Positions 35,458 through 44,279 of a stretch of 64,000 bases of DNA are shown one piece after another. Location of the stretch: contig NZ_JBEUEL010000002.1 of assembly GCF_041725775.1 (NCBI RefSeq), forward strand, positions 124,001 through 188,000, given 5' to 3'. Source of the DNA: Pueribacillus sp041725775 (GTDB lineage: Bacteria; Bacillota; Bacilli; Bacillales; UBA6769). A program made the position numbers and the translations under genes. Positions within the stretch are counted from its first letter, which is position 1, and every line of letters starts with the position of its first letter. Under the pieces are notes generated by a model, which saw nothing but the letters and a program-made list of their open reading frames with translations, had not been told where the DNA came from and made no database searches.

Positions 35458-36543
35458 TTATTTCGACTCCTTCGCTTTATATTCTTCCATTTGCTCCTCG
35501 ATATTTTTTGGCATGTCTTCAAACATAAATCCTAGTAAATCCGTTACTTTTTGTTTTGGAGCATTGTCCGCTTTTTGAATCGCCTCTCTAATTTCCTTTT
35601 GAGCTTGTTCAATTGTTTGCTCTTCATCTTCTTCTGTCCATAAATTTTTCGCCTGTAAATATGTTCTAAAGCGTACGATTGGATCTTTCTTTTCCCATTC
35701 GTTATCCAGATCGTCAGAACGATAACGAGTTGGGTCATCTCCGGCCATCGTATGTGGTCCGTAACGATATGTTAATGTCTCAATTAATGTTGGTCCTTCT
35801 CCATTTAATGCACGTTCTCGTGCTTTTTTCGTCACGACATAAACAGCTAATGGATCCATGCCATCAACTTGTATACCTGGAATTCCGGCAGCCACTGCTT
35901 TTTGAGCAAGTGTTTTCGCCTTTGTTTGCAACTCAACAGGCGTAGAAATTGCGAAACGGTTATTTTGAATAAAAAAGATCGCTGGGGTGTTATATGCACC
36001 CGCAAAGTTAATTCCTTCATAGAAATCACCTTGCGATGACCCCCCGTCACCTGTATACGTAACTGCAACTGCCTTTTTGTTTCGCATTTTCAATCCAAGC
36101 GCGACACCTGTTGCTTGAATAATTTGTGCTCCGATTATAATTTGTGGTGGAAGAATATTTAAGTCTTCAGGAAGCTGATTGCCTTCGAAATGTCCTTTCG
36201 AAAATAAAAAAGCTTTATATAGAGGGAGTCCATGCCAAATAATTTGTGGGACATCCCGATAGCCTGGTAAAATAAAATCTTCTTTTTCAAGTGCAAAATG
36301 ACTTGCTAATTGCGAGGCCTCTTGACCAGCAGTTGGCGCATAAAAACCTAATCTTCCTTGTCGATTTAAAGAGATTGAACGTTGATCAAGTACTCGTGTG
36401 TATACCATTCTTTTCATTAATTCTCGTAATTGTTCATCTGTTAAATCCGGTTCCTCTGCTTTATTGACAATCTCACCATTTTCATTCAAAATTTGAAACG
36501 TTTGGAATTCCTTTTCAATCTTTGCTAGTGATTCGAATCCCAT
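35458..36543 (-). CDS. pdhA: Pyruvate dehydrogenase E1 alpha subunit
   Basis: The 361-residue subunit carries the thiamine diphosphate motif GDGGSSQGDFYEGINFA (about 165-181). A GTG at 36552 extends the frame, but GGAAGAGG immediately precedes it, so ATG 36543 is the likely start. It heads the pdhABCD operon. The 391-bp upstream gap shared with def should contain its promoter, but no strong minus-strand -35/-10 pair was found. Confidence 0.95.
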   Translation of the reverse strand: MGFESLAKIEKEFQTFQILNENGEIVNKAEEPDLTDEQLRELMKRMVYTRVLDQRSISLNRQGRLGFYAPTAGQEASQLASHFALEKEDFILPGYRDVPQIIWHGLPLYKAFLFSKGHFEGNQLPEDLNILPPQIIIGAQIIQATGVALGLKMRNKKAVAVTYTGDGGSSQGDFYEGINFAGAYNTPAIFFIQNNRFAISTPVELQTKAKTLAQKAVAAGIPGIQVDGMDPLAVYVVTKKARERALNGEGPTLIETLTYRYGPHTMAGDDPTRYRSDDLDNEWEKKDPIVRFRTYLQAKNLWTEEDEEQTIEQAQKEIREAIQKADNAPKQKVTDLLGFMFEDMPKNIEEQMEEYKAKESK

Positions 36544-36885
36544 CAATACCACCTCTTCCTTTTTTTAAAAGTTAAACTGAGAAACTTATCCATCTTCTAG
36601 GTTAACCAAAAGCAATCGTTCCAATGACCGAAAACATTGACAACTAGACGGTTATATAACAGGAACAAAAAAACAAAGACTGTACTATATTAAAATGTGA
36701 ATTGACTATAACAGATCCATTTAAATTTAGTGTATATGATAACCTTAACATTTTCAACATTTAAACACGATTAAGTTTCCATTTTTGCTCAACGCTTTCA
36801 ACGACCTGTATTATATAACATTTCAACTCTGTTATAGAATAATTGTTATCTATCATGTCGCAATCAACTTTCAAGCATAACAATA

Positions 36886-36894
36886 TGGTAAAAT
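36886..36894 (+). promoter_or_regulatory. Candidate extended -10 promoter for def
   Basis: TGG-TAAAAT lies about 40 bases before def, with no good -35. Nothing else clear was seen in the 36544-36934 gap between pdhA and def, which is AT-rich and not repeated elsewhere in the window. Confidence 0.3.
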
Positions 36895-36934
36895 GATCAA
36901 AAGCACACATTTGCTTTTTTAGGAGTGATAAAGA

Positions 36935-37480
36935 ATGCTGACAATGAAAAATATTATTAGAGATGGAAACCCAGTTCTTCGCAAAAAAGCTGAGCCTGTT
37001 CAACTACCTGCCTCTGCAGAAGAAAAAGAGACGTTACAAAAAATGTTGCAGTTTTTACACAACAGTCAAGATGAACAAATAGCTGAAAAATATAATTTAC
37101 GACCAGGAGTCGGACTTGCCGCTCCCCAAATTGGATTAAGTAAAAGAATGATAACCGTCTTATTGACTGATCAAGATAAATTATATGAATATGCGTTATT
37201 TAATCCAAAAATTATTAGTCATTCCGTTGAGTTAACGTACTTGGAAGGTGGAGAAGGTTGTTTATCTGTTGATGAAGACATACCCGGAAACGTTCCGCGA
37301 TATGCACGTGTCCAAGTAAAAGGAATAGATCTTGAAGGTAAGGAGATAAGGCTTCGTTTAAAAGGCTTGCCTGCGATCGTTTTTCAACATGAGATTGACC
37401 ATCTTGATGGCATCCTATTTTATGATCGAATTGATAAGGAAAATCCTTTCAGAACGTATGGAAATCCTATTGTACGTTAA
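36935..37480 (+). CDS. def: Peptide deformylase (DefB type)
   Basis: This metalloenzyme removes the formyl group from nascent N-formylmethionine. All three motifs are present: GVGLAAPQ (59-66), EGCLS with metal ligand Cys109, and QHEIDHLDG with ligands His152 and His156. The 181-residue length and insertion pattern fit the Gram-positive type 2 enzyme (B. subtilis YkrB). AGGAGTG precedes ATG 36935. Confidence 0.95.
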   Translation: MLTMKNIIRDGNPVLRKKAEPVQLPASAEEKETLQKMLQFLHNSQDEQIAEKYNLRPGVGLAAPQIGLSKRMITVLLTDQDKLYEYALFNPKIISHSVELTYLEGGEGCLSVDEDIPGNVPRYARVQVKGIDLEGKEIRLRLKGLPAIVFQHEIDHLDGILFYDRIDKENPFRTYGNPIVR

Positions 37481-37615
37481 CGATTCCGTTTTTGATACTT
37501 AAAATAAAAAAAGTAGATACTAAAAAGAAGAGTAATGTAATTAAAGAAAGCATGAAAAAGATTCCATTTTCATTTATACTAAGAAAAAGTAAAAGTATTG
37601 GAGTAGTTTAACATT

Positions 37616-39283
37616 ATGAAATTTATTAAAAATCATCAAACAGCAGTATTTGCATTAGGAGGACTTGGTGAAATTGGTAAAAACACATACGGTGTCCAAT
37701 TTCAAGACGAAATTATTTTGATTGATGCAGGAATTAAATTTCCTGAAGACGAGCTATTAGGGATCGACTACGTCATTCCAGATTACACGTATTTAGAAAA
37801 AAATAGTGATAAAATTAAAGGGCTCTTTATCACCCATGGACATGAAGACCATATCGGTGGAATTCCTTTTCTACTAAAACAAATGAATGTACCAATATAC
37901 GGCGGGAAGCTTGCTATCGGATTAATCCGTAATAAACTTGAAGAACACGGCTTACTTAGAAGAGCGAAGCTACATGAAATTCAAGAAGATGACATTATTA
38001 AATTTCGCAAAACGTCTGTCAGCTTCTTCCGAACGACACATAGCATTCCGGATTCTTACGGAATCGTTGTTAAAACACCGCAAGGAAATATCGTTCATAC
38101 AGGTGACTTTAAATTTGATTTTACACCTGTAGGTGAACCTGCCAATTTAACAAAAATGGCGGAAATCGGAAAAGAAGGCGTACTTTGCTTACTTTCGGAT
38201 AGCACAAACAGTGAAATTCCTGAATTTACAATGTCTGAACGAGTTGTCGGTGAAACGATCCAAAATATTTTCAGAAAAGTATCAGGAAGAATTATTTTTG
38301 CAACGTTCGCTTCGAATATCCATCGGCTACAGCAAGTTGTAGAAGCTGCCGTTCAAAGCAATCGAAAAGTGGCCGTATTTGGAAGAAGCATGGAATCAGC
38401 CTTAGAAATTGGTCAAAGTCTCGGTTATATTCAAGCTCCGAAAGATACGTTCATTGAAGCGCAACAAATTAACCGTCTGCCAGATAATGAAGTGACCATT
38501 CTTTGTACAGGTAGCCAAGGAGAACCGATGGCTGCATTGTCACGAATTGCAAACGGCACACATCGTCAAATTCATATTATTCCTGGAGACACTGTCGTTT
38601 TCTCGTCTTCACCAATTCCTGGTAATACGGTTAGTGTTGGGAAAATTATTAATCGCCTTTATCGTGCAGGTGCGGAAGTTATCCATCATAAGCTGAGTGA
38701 TATTCACACATCTGGTCACGGAGGTCAACAAGAACAAAAACTTATGATTCGCCTAATAAAGCCGAAGTTTTTCGTTCCGATTCATGGCGAATATCGAATG
38801 CTTAAATCACATACGAAATTAGCAGCTGATTGTGGCATTCCTGAAGAAAATTCGTTTATTATGGATAATGGCGATGTTTTGGCATTAGAAGAAAATAAAG
38901 CAATCATTGCTGGCAAAATCCCTTCCGGCTCCATTTATGTTGATGGAAGCGGGATTGGTGATATTGGGAACATTGTGTTACGAGACAGAAAAATTCTTTC
39001 CGAGGAAGGTCTCGTCGTCGTGGTTGTCAGCATTAATATGAAAGAATATAAAATTCTTTCAGGTCCTGACATTATCTCAAGAGGATTTGTCTACATGCGT
39101 GAATCCGGAGATCTAATTAAAGAAGCTCAAGATCTATTAAAAAATCATCTTCAGCAGGTGATGGGAAAACAAACGAGCCAATGGTCGGAAATTAAAAATG
39201 AAATTACGGAAACGTTAGCACCTTTTTTATATGAAAAAACAAAAAGACGACCAATGATTTTACCGATTATTATGGAAATATAA
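37616..39283 (+). CDS. rnjA: Ribonuclease J1
   Basis: This metallo-beta-lactamase/beta-CASP nuclease has 5'-3' exonuclease and endonuclease activity in mRNA decay and rRNA maturation. The zinc motif HGHEDH (H74-G-H-E-D-H79), GDFKFD and the beta-CASP block are intact over 555 residues. GGAG precedes ATG 37616 at a rather long spacing. The rpoY (ykzG) gene that usually precedes rnjA is not present. Confidence 0.96.
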   Translation: MKFIKNHQTAVFALGGLGEIGKNTYGVQFQDEIILIDAGIKFPEDELLGIDYVIPDYTYLEKNSDKIKGLFITHGHEDHIGGIPFLLKQMNVPIYGGKLAIGLIRNKLEEHGLLRRAKLHEIQEDDIIKFRKTSVSFFRTTHSIPDSYGIVVKTPQGNIVHTGDFKFDFTPVGEPANLTKMAEIGKEGVLCLLSDSTNSEIPEFTMSERVVGETIQNIFRKVSGRIIFATFASNIHRLQQVVEAAVQSNRKVAVFGRSMESALEIGQSLGYIQAPKDTFIEAQQINRLPDNEVTILCTGSQGEPMAALSRIANGTHRQIHIIPGDTVVFSSSPIPGNTVSVGKIINRLYRAGAEVIHHKLSDIHTSGHGGQQEQKLMIRLIKPKFFVPIHGEYRMLKSHTKLAADCGIPEENSFIMDNGDVLALEENKAIIAGKIPSGSIYVDGSGIGDIGNIVLRDRKILSEEGLVVVVVSINMKEYKILSGPDIISRGFVYMRESGDLIKEAQDLLKNHLQQVMGKQTSQWSEIKNEITETLAPFLYEKTKRRPMILPIIMEI

Positions 39284-39290
39284 TGATAAA

Positions 39291-39433
39291 ACCACACAAT
39301 TTGCATTGAACTGCGCCCTGTCATCAAGTACACGGTGATAATGAATGCTACAGCCTGGTGCCGATATTCTAAAGGTGCTAGGCTGTTTATCTGTCTACTA
39401 TGTTGGGAGCATATCATATCACAATTGTGTGGT
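39291..39433. repeat. 143-bp element bounded by 11-bp inverted repeats
   Basis: ACCACACAATT (39291-39301) and AATTGTGTGGT (39423-39433) are perfect inverted copies. Inside is a second stem, ACAGCCT/AGGCTGT (39350-39356/39380-39386). No coding sequence is supported here. It may be a MITE-like or mobile intergenic repeat, or a large RNA hairpin after rnjA. No clear target-site duplication was seen, and no second copy was found in the window. Confidence 0.5.
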
Positions 39434-39511
39434 CGTTTTCACTTAAAAATTGAAAATGAACGCTAGTCGATTAGAAAGAATGACATGACGTCAGCTTGGC
39501 ATTTTTGCATC

Positions 39512-40177
39512 TTATTCATTATTCAGTAGCTTCTTTTCTAAGCGATTAATGTCTTGATAAGCGCCAATAACGACTAATATATCATCTTTACAGATCTTTT
39601 CGTCAGCCTGTGGTGAGACAATAATGGATTCCCCACGTTTAATCGCAACGATGTTAACACCATATATTGCACGAATATCTAACTCAATTAAAGTTTTACC
39701 ATCTATTTTTGAACTTGCAATTAATTCAACGATGCTGTATTCATCTGAAAGCTCCAAGTAATCTAGAACATTGTTTGAAACTAAGCTCGTGACAATACGA
39801 ATACCCATATCTCGTTCAGGATGAACAACTTGGTCTGCCCCTATTTTATTTAAAACTTTTTCATGATGGTCGTTTTGGGCTTTTACAGTGATTCGTTTTA
39901 CACCTAACTCTTTCAAAATTAACGTTGTTAATATGCTCGCTTGAATATTATCACCAATCGCAACAATGACGTGCTCAAAATTTCGAATTCCCAAATTTTT
40001 CATCACCGTCTCATCGGTTGTATCTGCAATGACAGCATGAGTAGCAATTTCAGAAAACTCATTAATTTTTTCCTCATCAATATCAATGGCAAGAACATCC
40101 ATCCCTTGCAACGCTAACTCTTTACAAATGCTGCCTCCAAATCGACCAAGACCTATAACTGCAAATTCTTTTTTCAC
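39512..40177 (-). CDS. ktrC: KtrC potassium-channel regulatory subunit (RCK/TrkA-N)
   Basis: The 221-residue cytoplasmic protein has an RCK_N nucleotide-binding fold with GLGRFGGSI (about 8-16) and an RCK_C domain (about 140-220). It gates KtrD-type potassium uptake in response to nucleotides, and in B. subtilis also binds c-di-AMP. Its place beside rnjA matches ktrC (ykqB). No KtrD partner is in the window. Confidence 0.9.
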   Translation of the reverse strand: MKKEFAVIGLGRFGGSICKELALQGMDVLAIDIDEEKINEFSEIATHAVIADTTDETVMKNLGIRNFEHVIVAIGDNIQASILTTLILKELGVKRITVKAQNDHHEKVLNKIGADQVVHPERDMGIRIVTSLVSNNVLDYLELSDEYSIVELIASSKIDGKTLIELDIRAIYGVNIVAIKRGESIIVSPQADEKICKDDILVVIGAYQDINRLEKKLLNNE

Positions 40178-40255
40178 GACAATTCCCCCGATACAATAAA
40201 ACGATTGACGTGATCATATCATATTATATTCGTTATGCGAAGAAAAAAATAAAAA

Positions 40256-40288
40256 GCTCAAAGATGAATGTTTGTAACATCTTTGAGC
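40256..40288 (-). terminator. Terminator of ykuS
   Basis: The perfect 11-bp stem GCTCAAAGATG/CATCTTTGAGC is followed on minus by TTTTTATTTTTTT. Confidence 0.88.
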
Positions 40289-40384
40289 CTCGAATGAAAG
40301 ACTCCAACATTAGTAAGACAATTTGCAAAACAGATTTTTCTCGTAAACATCGCTATCTAGCATCGTTTTTATATCATAATCGGA

Positions 40385-40630
40385 TTATATTTGAATGCGG
40401 CTTTCGACTTCCTGGCACACCTCTTCCGCTGATAATCCGCTTGCATTCAAAATTGACCCTTTTGAAACAACATTTTGAATGCCCATTATATTTTCGTCTT
40501 GGCCTGTAATTACACAAACATCGCAATTTTTTGCATCTGATTGTTCCTTTAAAGTCACGACGTGATATCCTTTGTCACGCAATGCTTCAGAAACATTCGT
40601 TAACGTTTGTTCTACACCGACTTTTGCCAA
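40385..40630 (-). CDS. ykuS: UPF0180 protein YkuS
   Basis: This 81-residue small alpha/beta protein of the UPF0180 family starts MAKVGVEQTLTNVSEALRDKG and ends in a SAEEVCQEVESRIQI helix. The function is unknown. It has a strong ribosome site (AGAGGGG) and its own terminator. The neighbouring genes rnjA, ktrC and ccpC agree with Bacillus order. Confidence 0.85.
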   Translation of the reverse strand: MAKVGVEQTLTNVSEALRDKGYHVVTLKEQSDAKNCDVCVITGQDENIMGIQNVVSKGSILNASGLSAEEVCQEVESRIQI

Positions 40631-40649
40631 TCAAAACCCCTCTTTCTTG

Positions 40650-40790
40650 TCATTTTTTGCAATCAGTTATAGTGCGTGTTCAGACGCAAGTAAGGCGACT
40701 CCATGAGTACATCTTTTTCTGCCTTACACCGAGGAAGCTACTTGATACGGATCGCAAGTCTATTCTTGTGCATCGCACGATGTTCTAACC
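40650..40790. repeat. Decayed intergenic repeat (Bacillaceae type)
   Basis: The noncoding gap 40631-40890 holds a GC-richer block with the skeleton CAGACGCAAGTAAGGCGACTC ... GAGGAAGCT ... GCAAGT. It shares this skeleton, in inverted form, with the block at 48610-48760. The pattern recalls abundant Bacillaceae intergenic repeats. No coding sequence is supported, and identity is inference. Confidence 0.35.
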
Positions 40791-40890
40791 TTACACAAAT
40801 ATTAAATTGTACCGGTACATGAAACGAAATAACGTGATTATTTGCACCTTTTTGAACACCCTCTTATAAAGATTACAATACCCCTTTATT

Positions 40891-41754
40891 TCAATTTTTA
40901 TACTCTATGTTGACAAGTTCTAAAAATGCTTCCACTTGTTTTAAGCGTGTATAAGATTCATGTGTAATAATCCACGTATCACGGCTGACTTCCTCAGATT
41001 GTTTAGACTGTAAAGGAATTTTATAGATGTTGTCATTTTCAGTTAAACTAATTGAAGGTAAGATCGCATAGCCAATTCCATTTAAAGCCATCTGTTTACA
41101 TGTTTCAATATGATCAACGATAATCGTTTTCTCAGGCGGAGAAATAAAATGTTCATGCCACCATGCTTGGATTTCACGATAATATGTTGAATCACTTTTA
41201 AATTGAATAAACGGTTTTTCTGAATTTTTTAATTGTGAAATTGATTGAATTTCAGTATCAACGAGGATAAGATCATCTTGAAACAATAACTTTTTTATCC
41301 CACGCCAATCTGGGTTTCCACGAATTATTCCAATATGGTAATGCTCTTCCTCAAATTGATGTAAAATTTCACTACTCCATCCAGTAGTTAACGAAATTTT
41401 GACGTTCGGATAATTGCGAACATATCGCTTTAAAACGTTAGGTAGCCAATATTGTCCAATGATCGAAGCGACAGCAAGCTTTAATGTACCTGAAACTTCA
41501 GCTTGCATAAGCGAAATTTCATCGAGCACTTTTTCTTTTTCAGCTAACGTCTTGTTTACGTATTCAATTATTTTTTCTCCTGCTGGTGTTAGCACTAAAC
41601 CGCGCTTTGAGCGTAAAAAAATTTCAGTCCCCCATTGTCGTTCAATTGTACGAAGTCTTTGACTTAATGCCGGTTGCGTTACATACAATCGTTCAGCAGC
41701 TTTACGCATATTCAACTCTTCTGCTAAAACAGATAACATTTCATATTCTGTCAT
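40891..41754 (-). CDS. ccpC: LysR-type regulator CcpC
   Basis: The helix-turn-helix is at residues 15-40 (LNMRKAAERLYVTQPALSQRL), followed by the substrate-binding domain. In B. subtilis CcpC represses citB and citZ and responds to citrate. The N-terminal AEELNMRKAAERL block and the location near ykuS and darB (ykuL) support CcpC over other LysR members. GTG 41766 overlaps the ribosome site, so ATG 41754 is favoured (287 residues). It follows the DHA2 transporter gene by 26 bases. Confidence 0.8.
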   Translation of the reverse strand: MTEYEMLSVLAEELNMRKAAERLYVTQPALSQRLRTIERQWGTEIFLRSKRGLVLTPAGEKIIEYVNKTLAEKEKVLDEISLMQAEVSGTLKLAVASIIGQYWLPNVLKRYVRNYPNVKISLTTGWSSEILHQFEEEHYHIGIIRGNPDWRGIKKLLFQDDLILVDTEIQSISQLKNSEKPFIQFKSDSTYYREIQAWWHEHFISPPEKTIIVDHIETCKQMALNGIGYAILPSISLTENDNIYKIPLQSKQSEEVSRDTWIITHESYTRLKQVEAFLELVNIEYKN

Positions 41755-41780
41755 ATTTTTTAGCACTCCATCTTTAAAAT

Positions 41781-43283
41781 CTAAATGACCTTCTCACTTT
41801 TTGGAAGCATTATAATAAATAAAAAAGTGACACATGCAATCACGAACAAGCAGATATATACATAATGTAGTCCATAAGCTAGCCCATCTTGTAATAAAAA
41901 TAATGTTTCTTCTGACAAAGTACTCTTTTCAGCATCATTTAATAACACGTTTGCGACATCGTTAGATAATAATTTATCAACAGATTTTCCTTGTTTATAA
42001 AAATAATGGCTCATTTTACTATTTAAAATACCGCCTAATAATGCAGCACCGACAGCATTTCCTAACATGCGCATAAACATATTATTCGCAGTCGCAATGC
42101 CACGCATCTCCCAATTCACATGACTTTGAATTGCAACGATAAACGTCGTGCTCGTCAATCCCATACCTATTCCTATAAAAAAAGAAGCCGCTCCTGCCCA
42201 TATCGGACCTAATGCAGGTGTTAGAAAAACAAATAAGATAGCGCCAACAAGAAGTGAAACTCCGCCAACAATTGCAAGCAAACGGAACCCGACTTTCACG
42301 ATCATTCTTCCCGCAATAGTCGAAGCAATCGGCCAGCCAATTGACATTGTCGTTAATGTAAACCCTGCTATGATTGGGGTTTGCCCCATTACACCTTGTA
42401 CAAATGTTGGTAAAAAGCTGGATACGCCCATGACAATCATACCTGATGTTAACGTTGCCAAATTCGGAGAAACCATCGCTCGTTGCCGCCATAATCTTAA
42501 AGGCAGCATAGGCTCTTCGAACAGGTGTTCTTGATAAAGGAAGAAAAGGAAAAAAAATAGAGCGATAGCCGATAAACTAACGATTTCAATAGAAAACCAT
42601 TCCCACACACTTCCACCTTGGATTAAAACAACCATAAACGCTAAAATTGCAATTAATAATAGAATTGAACCTAAATAATCAATCTTCTGTTGTTTCTTTT
42701 CACGTTCTTCATGCAAAAAAAATACAATCCCGATGATCGCAAACAAACCGATCGGAATGTTAATCCAAAAAATCCAAGACCAACTTACATACTGAACTAA
42801 AACACCTCCGAGTAACGGTCCTAAAATGGCAGAAATCCCCCAAACACTTGATAAATAGCCTTGAACTTTACCCCTTTCCTCAAGTGTGTACATATCACCT
42901 ACAATCGTTGTTGCAATTGGGGTTACAGCACCAGCGCCAAAACCTTGAATCAGTCGAAACATGATTAGCACCACCATTGAAGTAGCCAATCCGCATAAAA
43001 GTGAGCCAATTAAAAAGATGGTAACACCAAATACAAAAATAGGTTTTCTGCCAAACAAATCTGCTAGCTTTCCGTAAATTAAGATTGTGACAGCTTGCAT
43101 TATTAAATAAGCAGAAAAAACCCAACTATACAGAGAAAAACCGCCTAATTCAGAAACAATACCTGGCATGGCTGTAGCGACAATTGTCCCTTCAATCGCT
43201 GACATAAACGTTGAAATTACGATCGCTGCTAACACGATAGGTTTATTTGTTTTTAGTTTCCTTTCACTTTCGACCAAATTCAT
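41781..43283 (-). CDS. DHA2-family (14-helix) MFS multidrug exporter
   Basis: This 500-residue membrane protein has about 14 hydrophobic segments. MFS motif A is visible as GKLADLFGRKPIF (about 71-83), and motif C-like GAVTPIATTIVGD/GPLLGGVLV segments mark an antiporter. It probably exports drugs or toxic organics by proton exchange; the substrate is unknown. It lies between darB and ccpC, which are neighbours in B. subtilis, and may be cotranscribed with ccpC. Confidence 0.88.
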   Translation of the reverse strand: MNLVESERKLKTNKPIVLAAIVISTFMSAIEGTIVATAMPGIVSELGGFSLYSWVFSAYLIMQAVTILIYGKLADLFGRKPIFVFGVTIFLIGSLLCGLATSMVVLIMFRLIQGFGAGAVTPIATTIVGDMYTLEERGKVQGYLSSVWGISAILGPLLGGVLVQYVSWSWIFWINIPIGLFAIIGIVFFLHEEREKKQQKIDYLGSILLLIAILAFMVVLIQGGSVWEWFSIEIVSLSAIALFFFLFFLYQEHLFEEPMLPLRLWRQRAMVSPNLATLTSGMIVMGVSSFLPTFVQGVMGQTPIIAGFTLTTMSIGWPIASTIAGRMIVKVGFRLLAIVGGVSLLVGAILFVFLTPALGPIWAGAASFFIGIGMGLTSTTFIVAIQSHVNWEMRGIATANNMFMRMLGNAVGAALLGGILNSKMSHYFYKQGKSVDKLLSNDVANVLLNDAEKSTLSEETLFLLQDGLAYGLHYVYICLFVIACVTFLFIIMLPKSEKVI

Positions 43284-43321
43284 GTTGACACCACTTTCAC
43301 ATTTGCGATTAGAAATAAGAA

Positions 43322-43353
43322 AATCTGTCCCACCTAAGTTGGACGGACAGATT
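43322..43353 (-). terminator. Terminator of darB
   Basis: AATCTGTCC/GGACAGATT (9-bp stem, extendable by CC/GG) overlaps the darB stop codon and is followed on minus by TTTCTTATTT. Confidence 0.75.
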
Positions 43354-43780
43354 CTCGATTCATTTCATGAATATAACGATTCATTTGTTTTAACAGAGCT
43401 CGTCGAGTGAAAATCCCAGTAAATATTCCTTCATCATTCACAACACATAGAAATGTATGGTCGATTGAAAGTTTTAATCCTTTTAGTAAACTTTCATTCT
43501 CATGAATACTTGGTACTTCACGATTCATTACATCTTCGACAACTTTGTTTTCGAGTCTTTCCATTTCAATTCTTTCGATTCCTAAAATTGAATCTAAAAT
43601 GAGTGACATGCTTATAAGTCCTTTTAGTTTAAAGTCAGTATCTACTACTGGTATTGCAGAATAACCGGACTTAATTAATACGAGCATCGCATGTTCTAGA
43701 GGGTTGTTCATATGAACATGGGCAACTTTTTCAGATGGAATCATTAACTCCAAAATTTTTTTTTCATTAAAATCATGCAT
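43334..43780 (-). CDS. darB: c-di-AMP receptor DarB (CBS-domain protein YkuL/CbpB)
   Basis: The 148-residue protein consists of two CBS domains (about 10-70 and 75-135), the usual DarB/CbpB size. In B. subtilis DarB binds c-di-AMP and, when free, interacts with the (p)ppGpp synthetase Rel and with pyruvate carboxylase. pycA is in this window. GAAGGGGTG precedes ATG 43780. It appears monocistronic because a terminator separates it from the transporter gene. Confidence 0.85.
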   Translation of the reverse strand: MHDFNEKKILELMIPSEKVAHVHMNNPLEHAMLVLIKSGYSAIPVVDTDFKLKGLISMSLILDSILGIERIEMERLENKVVEDVMNREVPSIHENESLLKGLKLSIDHTFLCVVNDEGIFTGIFTRRALLKQMNRYIHEMNRESVRPT

Positions 43781-43977
43781 TGCATTACACCCCTTCGGAA
43801 GTTTTTATAACGAGTTGATCCCGACTAAGAAGGGTTCAAATTAAGTGTATCATAAATTTTATAAGCCAACTACTCATACCGATGTTCCGTGAATGTATCA
43901 GAAAACAGCTGATTTTGACGATCAGGTTTATTTTGTAATGTAAATGAGAATAAAGTAAATAAAATGATGGAAAGTAG

Positions 43978-44190
43978 GTGAGTTTTTCTTTGTTAGGAAC
44001 CTTGATAGAGAAAAAGAGAAATGAAATGGTTGCATCCGCTTTAAAGTATGGTCTAAACGCAAAGAAAACGCTCCATCTCAGCCAACAGTTAGATCGATTA
44101 CTGAATGTGCATGACTCTGAAAGAATCATGAATGAAAAAAGACATCTTAATCATGTAAACGCTTTCTATTCATCTTCTATCTTACGTTAG
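43978..44190 (+). CDS. Spo0E-like aspartyl-phosphatase family protein
   Basis: The 70-residue product has the Spo0E family pattern: IEKKRNEMVASALKYGL, then LSQQLDRLLN, matching the SQELD signature with Q for E. These proteins dephosphorylate Spo0A-P and hold back sporulation. The replacement of Glu in SQELD is a conservative change seen in some relatives. The start is GTG 43978 or TTG 43990; neither ribosome site is strong. No membrane or signal segment is present. Confidence 0.72.
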   Translation: MSFSLLGTLIEKKRNEMVASALKYGLNAKKTLHLSQQLDRLLNVHDSERIMNEKRHLNHVNAFYSSSILR

Positions 44191-44244
44191 TTTTATACAG
44201 ATGTAAAGAGATTAGGAATATTAAGAAAAATACGAACTTTAAAA

Positions 44245-44273
44245 GACGTGTATCCCATTAATGAGATACACGT
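44245..44273 (-). terminator. Terminator of nrdJ
   Basis: The 10-bp stem GACGTGTATC/GATACACGTC is followed on minus by TTTTAAAG; the plus side has CTTTTTT, so it may serve both strands. Confidence 0.8.
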
Positions 44274-44279
44274 CCTTTT

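Noticed and set aside
37552..37611. A 19-codon open frame (MKKIPFSFILRKS...) just before rnjA
   Set aside because: The ribosome site is weak and the peptide does not resemble RpoY, which usually sits here; chance is as likely as a leader peptide.
43836..44129. Minus-strand open frame opposite the Spo0E-like gene
   Set aside because: The plus-strand frame has a clear family signature; the minus frame has none.
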